From JBCDCY01 sp039180875 (GTDB taxonomy: Bacteria; Pseudomonadota; Alphaproteobacteria; Rhodobacterales; Rhodobacteraceae), in the NCBI GenBank assembly GCA_039180875.1, contig JBCDCY010000008.1, positions 1-64,000 of the forward strand: a stretch of DNA of 64,000 nt, read 5' to 3'. Under the pieces are notes generated by a model. That model ran no database searches, had not been told where the DNA came from, and saw only the letters and a program-made list of their open reading frames with translations. This document shows, piece after piece, positions 57,827 to 64,000 of the stretch. The stretch's first letter is position 1. Each line of letters starts with the position of its first letter. The position numbers and the translations under genes were made by a program.

Positions 57827-58975
57827 ATGGCCAGCCTTTTCGACCCGATCAGCCTCGGCGCGCTGAGCATCCGCAACCGCGTCGGCCTCTCGCCGATGTC
57901 GATCTACGCCGCGACCGACGGCGCACCCGGCGCGGTCGAGCCCGTTCACTATGGCGCCCGGGCCATCGGCGGTGCCGGCCTCGTCTTCACCGGCACGGCG
58001 GCGGTGACGCCCGAAGGGCGTATCACCCCGAACGACCCGGGGCTTTGGAGCGACGCGCTGGTGCCCGGGCATCGGGCGATCGCCGAGGCGATCCGCGCGG
58101 GCGGCGGTACGCCCGCCGTTCAGATCGGCCATGCGGGTCGCAAGGCCTCGACGACGGTTCCCTGGCGCGGCGGCGCACCGAAGTCGGACGGCCGCAGCCT
58201 GACCGCGGCCGAGGGTGCTTGGCAGACCATGGCACCGACGGCGCGGCCCTATGGCGGCGACAAAAACCACACGCCCGAAGCGCTCGACGAGGCCGGGATC
58301 GAGCGGATCATCCAGGCTTTCGCCCACGCCGCGGCCCGGGCGAATGCGGCCGGCTACGAGGTGCTCGAGGTCCACGGCGCCCACGGCTATCTGATCCACG
58401 CCTTCCTCTCCCCGATCTCGAACCGGCGAGATGACGCCTGGGGCGGAGACCTCAATCGTCGCATCCGTTTCGCGCGAGAGATCCTTCGCGCCGTCCGCAG
58501 GGCATGGCCGGCGGAAAAACCGCTCGCCTTCCGCATGCCGGTGGAGGACTTCCATGACGGCGGCCTGACCCTCGAAGACGGGATCGCCGTCGCAGCGATG
58601 GCGAGGGATGCGGGCGTCGACCTGGTCGATCTGATGTCCTTCGGCGGCGTCGCCCCCGGCGCGGACGTTCCCTGGACGGAGCCGTTCACCCGGACGCATG
58701 CGAGAGCAGTGCGCGCCGCCGTACCTGGCCTCTCGATCGCAATCTCGGCGCAAACCGCCCCGGACTTCAAAACCAATCCGGCTATCGTGAACGGTTTGGT
58801 CGCCTCGGGCGATGCCGACCTGGTTCTGCTCGGCCGTCAATTGCTCGCCGATCCGCACTGGCCCGCCAACGCCGCGACCGCGCTCGGCGACGACCGCCTG
58901 CAGCTCCCACCGCGCTACGAGCACTGGCTGACCGGGCGCGCGGGTGGTGAGGCGCCGGCGACAGCCGCCGCCTGA
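57827..58975 (+). CDS. Old Yellow Enzyme family NADH:flavin oxidoreductase (YqjM/XenA-like)
   Basis: A 382-residue FMN TIM barrel. Features: L-F-D-P-I-S-L-G-A-L at the start, M-S-I-Y-A-A-T-D-G near residue 25 (in place of the common M-x-x-Y/C), V-Q-I-G-H-A-G-R-K (typical of the YqjM/XenA group), E-V-H-G-A-H-G-Y-L-I-H-A-F-L-S-P, and R-M-P-V-E-D-F. Substrates are enones, nitro compounds or quinone-like electrophiles, with hydride from NAD(P)H. SD AGGAG is 7 bp before the ATG. Expected target of the divergent LysR. Confidence 0.88.
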   Translation: MASLFDPISLGALSIRNRVGLSPMSIYAATDGAPGAVEPVHYGARAIGGAGLVFTGTAAVTPEGRITPNDPGLWSDALVPGHRAIAEAIRAGGGTPAVQIGHAGRKASTTVPWRGGAPKSDGRSLTAAEGAWQTMAPTARPYGGDKNHTPEALDEAGIERIIQAFAHAAARANAAGYEVLEVHGAHGYLIHAFLSPISNRRDDAWGGDLNRRIRFAREILRAVRRAWPAEKPLAFRMPVEDFHDGGLTLEDGIAVAAMARDAGVDLVDLMSFGGVAPGADVPWTEPFTRTHARAVRAAVPGLSIAISAQTAPDFKTNPAIVNGLVASGDADLVLLGRQLLADPHWPANAATALGDDRLQLPPRYEHWLTGRAGGEAPATAAA

Positions 58976-59098
58976 GCCGATCGCCGCCGCGCTATCAGAG
59001 CAGCTCGCGCGACGCCGTCAGGAAGATGTACGGCTTCGCACCAAGCAAACCTCCGGCCCGGAAGGCTGAGCAAAGTCAATCCGTTGGCAGGAGGGTTC

Positions 59099-59185
59099 TG
59101 GTGCGGTCGAGAAGACTCGAACTTCCACGGGTGTTACCCCACAGCGACCTCAACGCTGCGCGTCTACCAATTCCGCCACGACCGC
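59099..59185 (-). tRNA. tRNA-Leu (anticodon GAG)
   Basis: On the minus strand the gene starts GCGGTCG and ends CGACCGC-A-CCA, a perfect 7-bp acceptor stem with CCA encoded. The D-arm TGGCGGAATTGGTAGACGC is the leucine type; the anticodon loop is CGTTGAGGTCG (GAG). A long variable arm and T-arm with GTTCGAGTC follow. Length 87 nt. Confidence 0.95.
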
Positions 59186-59261
59186 ATCTCGTGTGGAGCG
59201 CCGCTATAGCACCGGGGACGGGGCGCCTCAACCACCCTTGGAAGGCGACGTGCGAGGGGCG

Positions 59262-59285
59262 GGCCGGCGGCCGAAACCGCCGGCC
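59262..59285 (-). terminator. Perfect 9-bp GC hairpin downstream of the peptidoglycan-binding gene
   Basis: GGCCGGCGG (59262-59270) and CCGCCGGCC (59277-59285) pair fully across a 6-nt loop. The hairpin starts 8 bp after the stop of the minus-strand gene at 59294. Stem strength fits a terminator; the T-run is missing, as is common in high-GC genomes. Confidence 0.65.
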
Positions 59286-59293
59286 AATTGGCC

Positions 59294-60721
59294 TCAGTTC
59301 GAGGTCGCAGGGGCGAGCGGCATGACGAAGCCGCCCTGGCTCGCCGGCTGCTCCGCCAAGGCCGGGACCGGCGCGGCCTGGCCGCCAGCGGTCACCGCCT
59401 CACCCCGCAGGCGCTGGGCCGCGGCCTGGAGCAAGGTCGGCCGGTCGAGCCCTTCAATCGCCACGATCGACGTGGCGCCGCCCTGGATCTCGCGCGCCGC
59501 GCGGTCGTACCAACGGGCCGCCCGGGGGGCGTTCTCCGACAAGCCGAAGCCGAGGGCGAGATGGTGCGCCAGCGCCTCGCCATAGGCACCCTCGCCAATG
59601 CCGACGAGCACCATGGCGGCGGCCAGCGCCACGTCCGGATCGTCCACCGAATAGCCTACGCCCAGGCAGATCCGCGCGTTGGCGGCCAGGGCCTGCAAGT
59701 TCATGCCGGTGCCGATGGCCCAGCTCTGAAGGTTGCTCGCCACCTCGTCGGCATCCTTGATCGCCAGCTCCCCGACATATTGCGCCATTGTCGGCGCGAA
59801 CTGCCGGCACTGGGCCTGGATCTGCTCCCGCGTCACGCCTTGCACGGTGGCGGCGATGCGGTCGCCCTCATCCAGCGCGAAGGCGCGGATCAGGCAGAAC
59901 TGTTCGGCCAGGGCGAACTCGCTCTCGGCCAGAGACGCCGCCTGCATCAGCCCGCCGTTCGCCGTGGTCGTCACGTTTGTGCGGGCGCAGAACGAGGACA
60001 TGGAGGCCTGGGGCGCCGTGCCCGTCACGAACATCGGCAGGGCGCCGGGGGCGGCCGCGGCCTCAGGCGTCGCGGCGGCAACCTCGACCGGCGCCTGCTC
60101 TGCCGTCTGCCCGGTCGGCTGGGCGTTCACCACCACGGTGGTGTTGGGCTGCGGTTGCGCCACGACGACGGGCGCCACGGCGGCCGCCTGCTGCTGGCGA
60201 TAGACGTGCAGCAAACCCTGCACCCCGGCCGCCTGCTGAGCGACGAGCTGCTGGGTCTGGATGCCGCCAGCGATCGCGCGCTGGTGCGAGCTAACCAGGA
60301 AGGCGCGCTCATACTCCGTCAGCTGTCCCGTCACCGGATAGCCCATATAGGCCTGATAGTTGGAGATCGCAGCGCGGGAGCGCGATCCGAGGATGCCGTC
60401 GGGCGTGCCCGCCGGGAAGCCGAAATAGTTCAGCGCCACCTGGGTCGTGCGGTTCTGCTCCCGCGTGTAGCTGTCGATGCGCGTCCGCTGGCGCACGGGC
60501 TCGCGCACCACCGTCCGCTCCCGCACGATCACCTGCTGCGGCTGGCGGTTGCGGTCGCGGTTTCGCTGGATCTGGCTGCCGATCACGCCGCCCACGACAC
60601 CGCCGATCAGGCCGCCCACCACGCCGCTGCCATCGGCACGGGCTGGGAGCGATGTGACGGCCGTGGTCGGCAGGGCGATTGCCAGGGCTGTCATCGAGGC
60701 GATCAAACGCTTATGAACCAT
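59294..60721 (-). CDS. Exported peptidoglycan-binding domain protein
   Basis: 475 residues. A signal peptide (ending L-P-A-R-A-D-G) is followed by a glycine-zipper-like run G-G-L-I-G-G-V-V-G-G-V-I-G, an Arg/Gln-rich linker, a PG_binding_1-type repeat (V-A-L-N-Y-F-G-F-P-A-G-T-P-D-G-I-L-G-S-R), a low-complexity Ala/Val/Pro linker, and a helical C-terminal domain with Cys residues (S-F-C-A-R-T-N, E-Q-F-C-L-I-R). It is likely anchored in the outer membrane or periplasm and contacts the cell wall. SD AAGGAGG supports the ATG at 60721. Confidence 0.75.
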   Translation of the reverse strand: MVHKRLIASMTALAIALPTTAVTSLPARADGSGVVGGLIGGVVGGVIGSQIQRNRDRNRQPQQVIVRERTVVREPVRQRTRIDSYTREQNRTTQVALNYFGFPAGTPDGILGSRSRAAISNYQAYMGYPVTGQLTEYERAFLVSSHQRAIAGGIQTQQLVAQQAAGVQGLLHVYRQQQAAAVAPVVVAQPQPNTTVVVNAQPTGQTAEQAPVEVAAATPEAAAAPGALPMFVTGTAPQASMSSFCARTNVTTTANGGLMQAASLAESEFALAEQFCLIRAFALDEGDRIAATVQGVTREQIQAQCRQFAPTMAQYVGELAIKDADEVASNLQSWAIGTGMNLQALAANARICLGVGYSVDDPDVALAAAMVLVGIGEGAYGEALAHHLALGFGLSENAPRAARWYDRAAREIQGGATSIVAIEGLDRPTLLQAAAQRLRGEAVTAGGQAAPVPALAEQPASQGGFVMPLAPATSN

Positions 60722-60779
60722 ACTCAAAGCCTCCTTGCACGGATCGGCCGTGACCGTAGCAGAGAAAACTGATTCGAGA

Positions 60780-61481
60780 ATGTCGCGTCCCCCACCCGGG
60801 CGGAGCGTCGCCCATGGGCCGGAATGGCGCGCGGCACCGGGTCTCATCCCCTATCCCGAGGCTGTCGCACAGATGGAGGCGCAGGCCGCCGCGATCCATT
60901 CGGGCACGGGGCGCGAGCAGGTCTGGCTGGTGGAGCATCCGCCGCTCTACACCGCCGGAACCTCGGCCCGGCCAGCGGATCTTCTGGACCCGCACGGCCT
61001 GCCGGTCTTCGAGACCCAGCGCGGGGGCGAGTACACCTATCACGGGCCCGGCCAGCGCGTGGTCTACACCATGCTGGATCTCAATCGCCGGGGCCGCGAC
61101 GTCCGCCGCTTCGTCTGGCTGTTGGAGGAATGGGTGATCCGCACCCTCGACGGCTTCAACGTGCGCGGTGAGCGCCGGCCAGGCCGCGTCGGCGTCTGGG
61201 TGGTACGCCCCGACCATCCGCGCGGCCCCGATGGCCAGCCGGCGGAGGCCAAGATCGCCGCGATCGGCGTGCGCCTCCGCCGCTGGGTGAGCTATCACGG
61301 CGTCGCCATCAACGTGGAGCCGGATCTCGCCCACTACGCCGGCATCGTGCCCTGCGGTATTCGCGAGCACGGCGTGACCAGCCTGGTCGATCTCGGCCTG
61401 CCCGTCAGCATGGCCGACCTCGACCTCGCGCTTTTGCAGAGCTTCCCTGAGGTCTTCGGCGATCTGCCCGATGTCGGCTGA
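60780..61481 (+). CDS. lipB: Octanoyltransferase LipB
   Basis: 233 residues. Motifs: Q-V-W-L-V-E-H-P-P-L-Y-T-A-G-T-S, R-G-G-E-Y-T-Y-H-G-P-G-Q, K-I-A-A-I-G-V-R-L-R-R-W-V-S-Y-H-G (catalytic Lys), and V-P-C-G-I (catalytic Cys). LipB moves octanoyl from acyl carrier protein to the lipoyl domains of 2-oxoacid dehydrogenases. The ATG at 60780 is chosen from family length. It overlaps the 5' end of the next gene by 11 bp. Confidence 0.94.
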   Translation: MSRPPPGRSVAHGPEWRAAPGLIPYPEAVAQMEAQAAAIHSGTGREQVWLVEHPPLYTAGTSARPADLLDPHGLPVFETQRGGEYTYHGPGQRVVYTMLDLNRRGRDVRRFVWLLEEWVIRTLDGFNVRGERRPGRVGVWVVRPDHPRGPDGQPAEAKIAAIGVRLRRWVSYHGVAINVEPDLAHYAGIVPCGIREHGVTSLVDLGLPVSMADLDLALLQSFPEVFGDLPDVG

Positions 61482-62580
61482 GCCGATCGTTATCGTCGGC
61501 GCAGGCCCAGCCGGTCTCGCGGTCGCCGGCGCCCTGCGACGCCGGGGCCGCACGGCCACGATCCTAGAGCAGTCGGACCGGGTCGGCCAAGCCTGGCATA
61601 CGCACTACGATCGGCTGCACCTGCACACCCACCGCGACCATTCCGGCCTGCCGGGTCATCCGATGCCGCGCACCCTGCCCCTCTATCCCTCGCGCCGCGA
61701 CGTGGTCGACTATCTAGACGCCTACGCTGCCACCTTCGAGATCGCGCCGGAATTCGGCCAGACCGCCACCACCGTGCGGCGCCAGAACGGCGCCTGGCAG
61801 GTGGACCGGGCGGACGCCCCGCCGCTGCAGGCCCAGCACGTGATCCTGGCCACCGGCCTCGCCAATCGACCGTTCGTGCCCGACCTGCCGGGGCGGGAGG
61901 CCTTTCAGGGCGAGATCCTGCACTCAAAGGACTATCGCCGGCCGGATCCCTTCCTCGGCCAGCGCGCGCTGGTGATCGGCTTCGGCAATTCCGGCGGAGA
62001 GATCGCGCTGGACCTGGCCGAGACCGGCGTGGCGGTGGAGATGTCGGTGCGCGGGCCGGTCAACATCGTCTCCCGCGACATCCTCGGCCAGCCGGCCCAG
62101 GTCTGGTCGATCCTGCTGATGCGCTTGCCGGTGGGGGTGGCCGATGCGATCACCGGCCCGCTCCGCCGATTGAAGATGGGCGATCTGACGAAGTACGGCT
62201 TGCCGAAATCCCCCAAGGGTCCGATGCGCCAGGTGGTGGAAGACGGGCGCATCCCGCTGCTCGACATCGGCACCATCGGGGCGATCAAGCGGGGCGCGAT
62301 CGTGGTGCGCCCAGGCATCGACACGCTCACGCCCAACGGCGCCCGGTTCGTGGACGGACGACTGGCCGATTTCGACGCGGTGATCGCCGCCACCGGCTAC
62401 CGCACCGATCTCGGCCAGCTTCTGCCCGACCATGCCGACCGGCTCGACGATCACGGCCGACCCAACGGCCTGGTCGGGGAGCCCGGCCTGCATTTCTGCG
62501 GCTACCGCCCGGTCTCCACCGGTCAGCTCCGCCAGATCGGGCTGGAGGCGGAGGCGATCGCCAAATCCCTTACCGGCTGA
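61471..62580 (+). CDS. Flavin-containing monooxygenase-like NAD(P)/FAD oxidoreductase
   Basis: 369 residues with two dinucleotide folds: I-V-I-V-G-A-G-P-A-G-L-A-V (FAD) and A-L-V-I-G-F-G-N-S-G-G-E-I-A (NADPH). The FMO fingerprint F-x-G-x-x-x-H-x-x-x-Y reads F-Q-G-E-I-L-H-S-K-D-Y. Relatives oxidise nucleophilic N or S atoms or carry out Baeyer-Villiger reactions; the exact substrate is unknown. Translationally coupled to lipB by an 11-bp overlap. Confidence 0.85.
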   Translation: MSAEPIVIVGAGPAGLAVAGALRRRGRTATILEQSDRVGQAWHTHYDRLHLHTHRDHSGLPGHPMPRTLPLYPSRRDVVDYLDAYAATFEIAPEFGQTATTVRRQNGAWQVDRADAPPLQAQHVILATGLANRPFVPDLPGREAFQGEILHSKDYRRPDPFLGQRALVIGFGNSGGEIALDLAETGVAVEMSVRGPVNIVSRDILGQPAQVWSILLMRLPVGVADAITGPLRRLKMGDLTKYGLPKSPKGPMRQVVEDGRIPLLDIGTIGAIKRGAIVVRPGIDTLTPNGARFVDGRLADFDAVIAATGYRTDLGQLLPDHADRLDDHGRPNGLVGEPGLHFCGYRPVSTGQLRQIGLEAEAIAKSLTG

Positions 62581-62713
62581 GCGAGTCGCCGATGAGTTGT
62601 GCGAAAAAACCACAGTCTCGCCCGGGCAAGCCTCCTGCGCTGTCTTAGACGTTGACCCTGACGCATTGATATTTCAAGGGAACCGAGAGGGGACCAGACG
62701 AGGGACGAGAGAG

Positions 62714-63319
62714 ATGTTCAGCAGATTTGCAGCCATCGGCGCGATGCTCGTGGCGCTGAGCGGCTGTGCCACGGTCACCCGTGGCACCAGCGAGACCATA
62801 GACTTCACATCGACGCCGCCGGGGGCGACGATGACGGCGAGCAACGGCTTCTCCTGCACCACGCCCTGCACTGCGGAATTTCCGCGCAATCAGAGCTTTA
62901 CGGCAGAGTTTGACAACGGCGTTTCAAGCCAGACGGTCGAGGTCCGTAGCACGTTCGGCGGCAACGGCGTTGCCACCACGGCAGGCAATGTCCTCCTCGC
63001 CGGCGGCGTCGTCGGTCTCGTGGTGGACGGCGTGAACGGCTCCAACCGCGATCTCGTGCCGAACCCGGTGCACGCCAACCTAGAGAGCATCACGCTCAAC
63101 ACCGCCGACCTGACGAACGCCTCAGCACCGGGCGCCGCGCTGCCGTCGGAGAGCGATTTTGTCGCCGTCGGCGGCCCGGCCCCGTACGAGGGCGTGGCCC
63201 TCGCCGCGTTCACGCCCGAACAGCGCCAGGCCTATTGCGCGCAGGATTGGGAGCGTCGGATCGGCCCCGATGGCCGCACCCAGTTCAATCCCTGCCGCCT
63301 GCCGGAGAAGTTCCAGTAG
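62714..63319 (+). CDS. Small outer-membrane-type lipoprotein
   Basis: 201 residues with a lipobox (V-A-L-S-G-C, Cys ~17). The mature part starts T-V-T-R-G-T-S-E-T-I-D-F-T-S-T-P-P-G-A-T-M, like a PEGA-type beta module, has a Cys pair in S-C-T-T-P-C, a hydrophobic Gly-rich middle (L-L-A-G-G-V-V-G-L-V-V-D-G) and a polar C-terminus. Function unknown. The frame is open for 282 bp upstream, but the lipobox fixes the start at 62714. Confidence 0.7.
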   Translation: MFSRFAAIGAMLVALSGCATVTRGTSETIDFTSTPPGATMTASNGFSCTTPCTAEFPRNQSFTAEFDNGVSSQTVEVRSTFGGNGVATTAGNVLLAGGVVGLVVDGVNGSNRDLVPNPVHANLESITLNTADLTNASAPGAALPSESDFVAVGGPAPYEGVALAAFTPEQRQAYCAQDWERRIGPDGRTQFNPCRLPEKFQ

Positions 63320-63469
63320 GGCATCCGGCCCGGCAACCAGGCGGGCGCGGCCGAACACCGCGCCCACAGGCTGAAAAGAGGCTGGCATCCGCCGCAGCTT
63401 TCGGCAACGAGTAGACCAGACGAAGCCATGGCGCGCTCCGGTGCGCCTCGCAGACACGGAGATAGTCGC

Positions 63470-64000
63470 ATGGCCGACGCCGTCATTCATGGATCCGACG
63501 ATCACGGCCAGCCGGGGTTTTTCACCCGCTGGTTCATGTCCACCAACCACAAGGACATCGGGATCCTCTACATCCTGACCGCGGCGTTCCTCGGCTTCAT
63601 CTCCGTCGCCTTCACCATCTACATGCGCCTCGAGCTGATGGAGCCGGGCGTGCAGCTGATGTGCGACGAGGGCGCGCGGCTGCTGCCCAGCAGTGAGGAG
63701 TGCACGCCGAACGGCCATCTCTGGAACGTCATGATCACCGGCCACGGCATCCTGATGATGTTCTTCGTAGTGATCCCGGCGCTTTTCGGCGGCTTCGGCA
63801 ACTACTTCATGCCGCTCATGATCGGCGCGCCGGACATGGCGTTTCCGCGGCTAAATAACCTGTCCTACTGGCTCTACGTCGCCGGTTCGGCCCTGGCGGT
63901 CGCCTCGTTGCTCAGCCCCGGCGGCAACGGTCAGCTCGGCTCAGGCGTGGGCTGGGTGCTTTATGCGCCGCTCTCGACGCTCGAGGCGGGGATGTCGATG
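63470..64000 (+). CDS. ctaD: Cytochrome c oxidase subunit I (5' part, truncated by window end)
   Basis: The first 177 codons of subunit I; the stop lies beyond the window. Blocks: W-F-M-S-T-N-H-K-D-I-G, N-G-H-L-W-N-V-M-I-T-G-H-G (His92, heme a ligand), F-F-V-V-I-P-A-L-F-G-G-F-G-N-Y-F-M-P-L, and P-R-L-N-N-L-S-Y-W. The insertion with two Cys (M-C-D-E-G, E-E-C-T-P-N-G) is typical of alphaproteobacterial, Rhodobacterales-like enzymes. SD GGAG is 8 bp before the ATG. It encodes the heme a / heme a3-CuB core of aa3 oxidase. Confidence 0.95.
   Translation, partial: MADAVIHGSDDHGQPGFFTRWFMSTNHKDIGILYILTAAFLGFISVAFTIYMRLELMEPGVQLMCDEGARLLPSSEECTPNGHLWNVMITGHGILMMFFVVIPALFGGFGNYFMPLMIGAPDMAFPRLNNLSYWLYVAGSALAVASLLSPGGNGQLGSGVGWVLYAPLSTLEAGMSM

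Overview
The window is gene-dense, high-GC chromosomal DNA from an alphaproteobacterium, most likely Rhodobacterales or a close relative. The evidence is the sequence style of the aa3 oxidase subunit I fragment at the right edge, a ctaD gene lying apart from a SURF1-type assembly gene (left edge), an Nqr operon with ApbE and NqrM, and the abundance of catabolic and molybdenum-hydroxylase genes. I see no insertion sequence, prophage, CRISPR array or rRNA. Two tRNA genes are present: Ser-GGA at 7.9 kb and Leu-GAG at 59.1 kb.

Layout. 0-7.7 kb: the end of a SURF1 gene, then a complete Na+-translocating NADH:quinone reductase system. nqrABCDEF is on the plus strand; its maturation factors apbE and nqrM are divergent on the minus strand. 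nqrB appears to start with CTG. 8-10.1 kb: a minus-strand pair encoding a membrane redoxin protein and a CqsA-type alpha-hydroxyketone autoinducer synthase. 10.3-12.3 kb: a Tat-exported DUF3500 protein and a ring-cleaving VOC dioxygenase. 12.6-16.5 kb: an acyl-CoA dehydrogenase / histidine phosphatase / APH-like kinase / nitronate monooxygenase operon. 16.7-18.5 kb: dusA with a coupled 2OG-Fe(II) oxygenase-like gene. 18.7-23.8 kb: a TetR gene with interlocked divergent promoters driving an SDR and an azoreductase, followed by three exported proteins.

23.8-32.7 kb is an aromatic, possibly chloroaromatic, catabolic island. A minus-strand arm (SDR, LinD-like GST, TetR) diverges from a plus-strand operon (sugar-isomerase-like TIM barrel, alpha/beta hydrolase, hydroxyquinol-type intradiol dioxygenase, maleylacetate reductase, TfdB-like phenol monooxygenase). 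Together these give a plausible route from a (chloro)phenol through hydroxyquinol and maleylacetate to 3-oxoadipate. 33-41.2 kb: an epimerase-like gene, two tandem AraC paralogues, a Tat-exported flavodoxin-like quinone reductase, two isochorismatase-family hydrolases, a small membrane protein, an outer-membrane channel, and an orphan betaine-type binding protein.

41.4-56.3 kb: two more AraC genes, then a minus-strand molybdenum-hydroxylase supercluster. Three xanthine-oxidase-family enzymes (two PaoABC-type, one IorAB-type) lie end to end with a Tat-exported WD40 protein and the frameshifted remains of a small exported NTF2-like gene, preceded by a quinone oxidoreductase gene. 56.4-59 kb: a small protein, and a LysR gene divergent from an Old Yellow Enzyme. 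59.1-64 kb: housekeeping and envelope genes (peptidoglycan-binding protein, lipB, a flavoprotein monooxygenase, a lipoprotein) and the 5' part of ctaD.

The most promising material for new biology is the triple Mo-hydroxylase/WD40 cluster, the CqsA-redoxin pair with its palindrome, the split ACAD10/11-like operon, and the tandem AraC pair feeding an exported quinone-reductase/isochorismatase unit. All functions are inferred by recognising families in translated sequence; no database search was run.
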